A stretch of DNA of 24,500 bases, taken from the IMG/VR virus record IMGVR_UViG_3300025030_000406, positions 1 through 24,500 of that record; one strand, written 5' to 3'. This document shows positions 22,979-24,500 of the stretch, piece after piece; position 1 is the stretch's first letter, and each line of letters begins with the position of its first letter. The notes beneath the pieces were generated by a model. The model saw only the letters and a program-made list of their open reading frames with translations, had not been told where the DNA came from and searched no databases. The translations under genes were made by a program, and so were the position numbers. The stretch comes from a virus.

Positions 22979-23179
22979 CTAACTCCTCTCTACTACTTGA
23001 AACAAATCTCTACAATTTTCCTTATGCAACCAATACAATTCATCACTATCCAAATTAACTTGAATACGATAATGTAATGCAGTTTCTTCCATAATAACTC
23101 TATAAGTATCTTTTTTGAAAGAATTAAAATCTTTAAGGAATCTTACTTTTCTTATGATTCTCACCTCCTTTAATACCAT
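22979..23179 (-). CDS. small hypothetical protein, about 59-66 aa, start unclear
   Basis: The frame from ATG 23179 gives MVLKEVRIIRKVRFLKDFNS, with a beta-rich body (KKDTYRV, YRIQVNL, ELYWLHKENC). However, the codons LKEV are the ribosome site itself: AAAGGAGG at 23171-23164 is inside the frame, and nothing SD-like precedes the ATG. ATC at 23158-23156 lies 5 nt after the SD and ATA right after it, giving a natural N-terminus (I)RKVRFLKDF. The body looks like a small SH3/KOW-type barrel. Function unknown; it is sandwiched between the endonuclease and another unknown gene. Confidence 0.6.
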   Translation of the reverse strand: MVLKEVRIIRKVRFLKDFNSFKKDTYRVIMEETALHYRIQVNLDSDELYWLHKENCRDLFQVVERS

Positions 23180-23189
23180 AACTACTTAT

Positions 23190-23534
23190 TTAAATTATCT
23201 TATGCGTTTCACACTCTTTAATAATCTCATTTAACCTATCAATTCTCATTTGAATTAATCCATTATAGACTTCAACACATTCCTCATATGTATTTGCATA
23301 GTGTCTAGAATACACATCCACAACTTTGCTTTTAATCATTTCACATTTTTTATTAATTGGAGCGAATACCCAACTACTATACTTTGGTTTATCAATTTCT
23401 GCCTTATACTTATCTAAAACCATTCCTTGTATTGGTAATTGTTTTAAATGTGAATAATCGTAATTATTATCCTCATTATATGCACAACCCCAAACTATAG
23501 TTTTATGTTTTAAAGTTTTTATATCTAGTTCCAC
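23190..23534 (-). CDS. hypothetical protein, 114 aa, GTG start
   Basis: GTG at 23534 is preceded by AAAGGAGG with 6 nt spacing, a convincing start. The protein begins MELDIKTLKHKTIVWGCAYN, contains a beta-strand segment (WVFAPINKKCEMI) and ends in a helix (GLIQMRIDRLNEIIKECE). No motif or family is recognised. It is followed after 10 nt by the next frame, in tight phage-style packing. Confidence 0.7.
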   Translation of the reverse strand: MELDIKTLKHKTIVWGCAYNEDNNYDYSHLKQLPIQGMVLDKYKAEIDKPKYSSWVFAPINKKCEMIKSKVVDVYSRHYANTYEECVEVYNGLIQMRIDRLNEIIKECETHKII

Positions 23535-23546
23535 AGTTTACCTCCT

Positions 23547-23813
23547 TTACAGCATTAATTCAAATTCGATATCTTCAAAATTATTACTATACGTAAAACC
23601 AACAATCTTAATTCCTGGAGCGTGTTTATGATTTAAATTCTCATCATAGGCATCGAGATAATATTTGAATTTTTTATCAAAATTTAAAAGTGGATTAATA
23701 ATTACTTCTGGTCTATCAAATCCTTCCATCTCAATGAGAACTGCCACATAATTCATACTTTTTGATTTAGCCGTTTCAAAACAATTAATTAAATTTTCTC
23801 TTGTTAAATTCAT
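23547..23813 (-). CDS. conserved-looking phage hypothetical protein, 88 aa
   Basis: ATG 23813 follows GGAGG. The product begins MNLTRENLINCFETAKSKSM. Its core has the pattern VAVLIEMEGF, then PEVIINPLLNFDKKF and a YLDAYD segment, ending GIKIVGFTYSN plus an acidic helix. I recall this pattern from Firmicutes phage hypothetical proteins without function. An alpha/beta fold is likely. Confidence 0.7.
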   Translation of the reverse strand: MNLTRENLINCFETAKSKSMNYVAVLIEMEGFDRPEVIINPLLNFDKKFKYYLDAYDENLNHKHAPGIKIVGFTYSNNFEDIEFELML

Positions 23814-23847
23814 TTGTTTATTCCTCCAATTATTTTATTTCATACTT

Positions 23848-24411
23848 CTACTCACTAAACTCAATATAATTTCTCCAAAACAATAATTCTGAACTACTCC
23901 TATAAGCAACCCTTTCTAAACACTGTTCACACCATTTTCTATATGCTTCTTCTGATTTAAACCTAGAATCAATTCGCTTCTTTGCCTTTCGAATTAATGC
24001 AACACCCTTCATATCAGAAATTTTTTGTGAATACTTCTTTAACTCAAAGTTGTCAATATCCACCTCAATTAATCCAATATCTTTTGGTATTAATTCAATA
24101 GGAATAGTGTTAACTGGACTTATGATATATGTATAGGCACTTGCACAACAAAACCCATTCTTAAAATCGCTTAAACTAGCCTTTGCTTCAATACCTTTCA
24201 TATCATAATGAAATTTCCTTGGTGCTATTCTAACTTTTTTAATTCCAACACAGTCAATGATTTCTTTTCTCTTTTTGCCAATATCTAAGTCCCACATGCC
24301 ACCTACCTCAGTAGCTAACATCTTATAACCCCATCCAAATAATATGTATTTAGATATTTCTTTTAGTAGAAAGTGTGTTTCTGTTTCGTTCTTTGGTCTG
24401 TTAAAATCCAA
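23848..24411 (-). CDS. PD-(D/E)XK (MmcB-like) putative nuclease-fold protein
   Basis: A 187-aa protein. The early segment ATEVGGMWDLD, then IIDCVGI with D53, and GIEAKASLSDFKNGF with E75 and K77 give the D...ExK pattern of the PD-(D/E)XK fold. The later SPVNTIPIELIPKDIGLIEVD is typical of MmcB-like DNA-repair proteins and related phage proteins. A C-terminal helical extension (KAKKRIDSRFK to the end) may bind DNA. It is probably a nuclease or DNA-processing factor; activity is unproved. Start TTG 24411 follows GAGGTGA by about 11 nt and directly follows an in-frame TAA, leaving no upstream alternative. Confidence 0.7.
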   Translation of the reverse strand: MDFNRPKNETETHFLLKEISKYILFGWGYKMLATEVGGMWDLDIGKKRKEIIDCVGIKKVRIAPRKFHYDMKGIEAKASLSDFKNGFCCASAYTYIISPVNTIPIELIPKDIGLIEVDIDNFELKKYSQKISDMKGVALIRKAKKRIDSRFKSEEAYRKWCEQCLERVAYRSSSELLFWRNYIEFSE

Positions 24412-24449
24412 TTATATGTAATCACCTCGATTCTTATGTAAAATATTTA

Positions 24450-24500
24450 CTAATCTTCTTCTCTTACAACATCCCATAATTTTAGATCGTCGCTATTTTT
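24450..24500 (-). CDS. 3' end of a gene entering from the right edge
   Basis: The last 16 codons and TAG stop (24452-24450) of a minus-strand gene, ending NSDDLKLWDVVREED. Charged and helical. Too little remains to identify it. The 38-nt gap to the next start contains that gene's ribosome site, so it is likely in the same operon. Confidence 0.6.
   Translation of the reverse strand, partial: KNSDDLKLWDVVREED

Noticed and set aside
1-24500. Reassigned stop codon
   Set aside because: TAA, TAG and TGA each end real genes and none interrupts a conserved domain, apart from the frameshifted endonuclease.
1-24500. CRISPR arrays, anti-phage defence genes or tRNA clusters
   Set aside because: No spaced direct repeats, no effector-like domains and no cloverleaf structures were found.

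Overview
The window is a dense, AT-rich stretch (roughly 27% G+C by eye) of what looks like a bacteriophage genome infecting a Firmicute, probably an anaerobe or facultative anaerobe. The evidence is strong AAGGAGG-type ribosome sites, frequent TTG/GTG starts, sigma-A-like promoters, homing endonucleases with AP2 domains, many tiny genes, and an oxygen-sensitive class III ribonucleotide reductase. Every supported gene lies on the minus strand, so transcription runs from high to low coordinates. TAA, TAG and TGA are all used as stops, so the code is standard. No structural, lysis, integrase, tRNA or CRISPR features are visible.

From right to left. (1) 24500-21541: small accessory genes, including a PD-(D/E)XK/MmcB-like protein and an intact HNH+AP2 homing endonuclease. 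(2) A consensus promoter (21475-21447) drives an HD-domain phosphohydrolase. After it come a GC-rich islet and the recombination/replication block: an SSB-like acidic-tail protein, a Sak4-type RecA-fold ATPase, an unknown possible helicase accessory, a DnaB-type helicase, a broken homing endonuclease, a Toprim primase, a RecB-like nuclease, a DnaE-type DNA polymerase III alpha subunit and a RecD2-like helicase (21414-7668). (3) A second strong promoter (7651-7623) precedes a run of tiny genes (7592-5860), including a tandem paralogous pair. (4) The nucleotide block (5793-1065): a redoxin, class III RNR (NrdD) and its radical-SAM activase, dUTPase, dCMP/cytidine deaminase and a P-loop kinase-like protein. 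(5) 1061-1: small zinc-binding and unknown genes, two of them under 50 codons, and the start of a gene that runs off the left edge.

The genes fit together as a nearly self-sufficient replisome (own replicative polymerase, primase, helicase, SSB and recombinase) fed by a dNTP-supply cassette that makes deoxynucleotides anaerobically and lowers dUTP. No clamp, clamp loader, ligase or thymidylate synthase is seen here.

The most unusual signal is translational. At least five and probably six genes, including nrdD, have a good Shine-Dalgarno site at normal spacing, but the codon at the initiation position is ATC, ATT or, in one case, TTT. A canonical start is either absent or lies inside or upstream of the ribosome site. 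Also notable are two perfect 7-nt-loop hairpins without U-tracts flanking the Sak4 gene, a homing endonuclease broken by one base in an A-run, and a 60% G+C islet between the HD and SSB genes.
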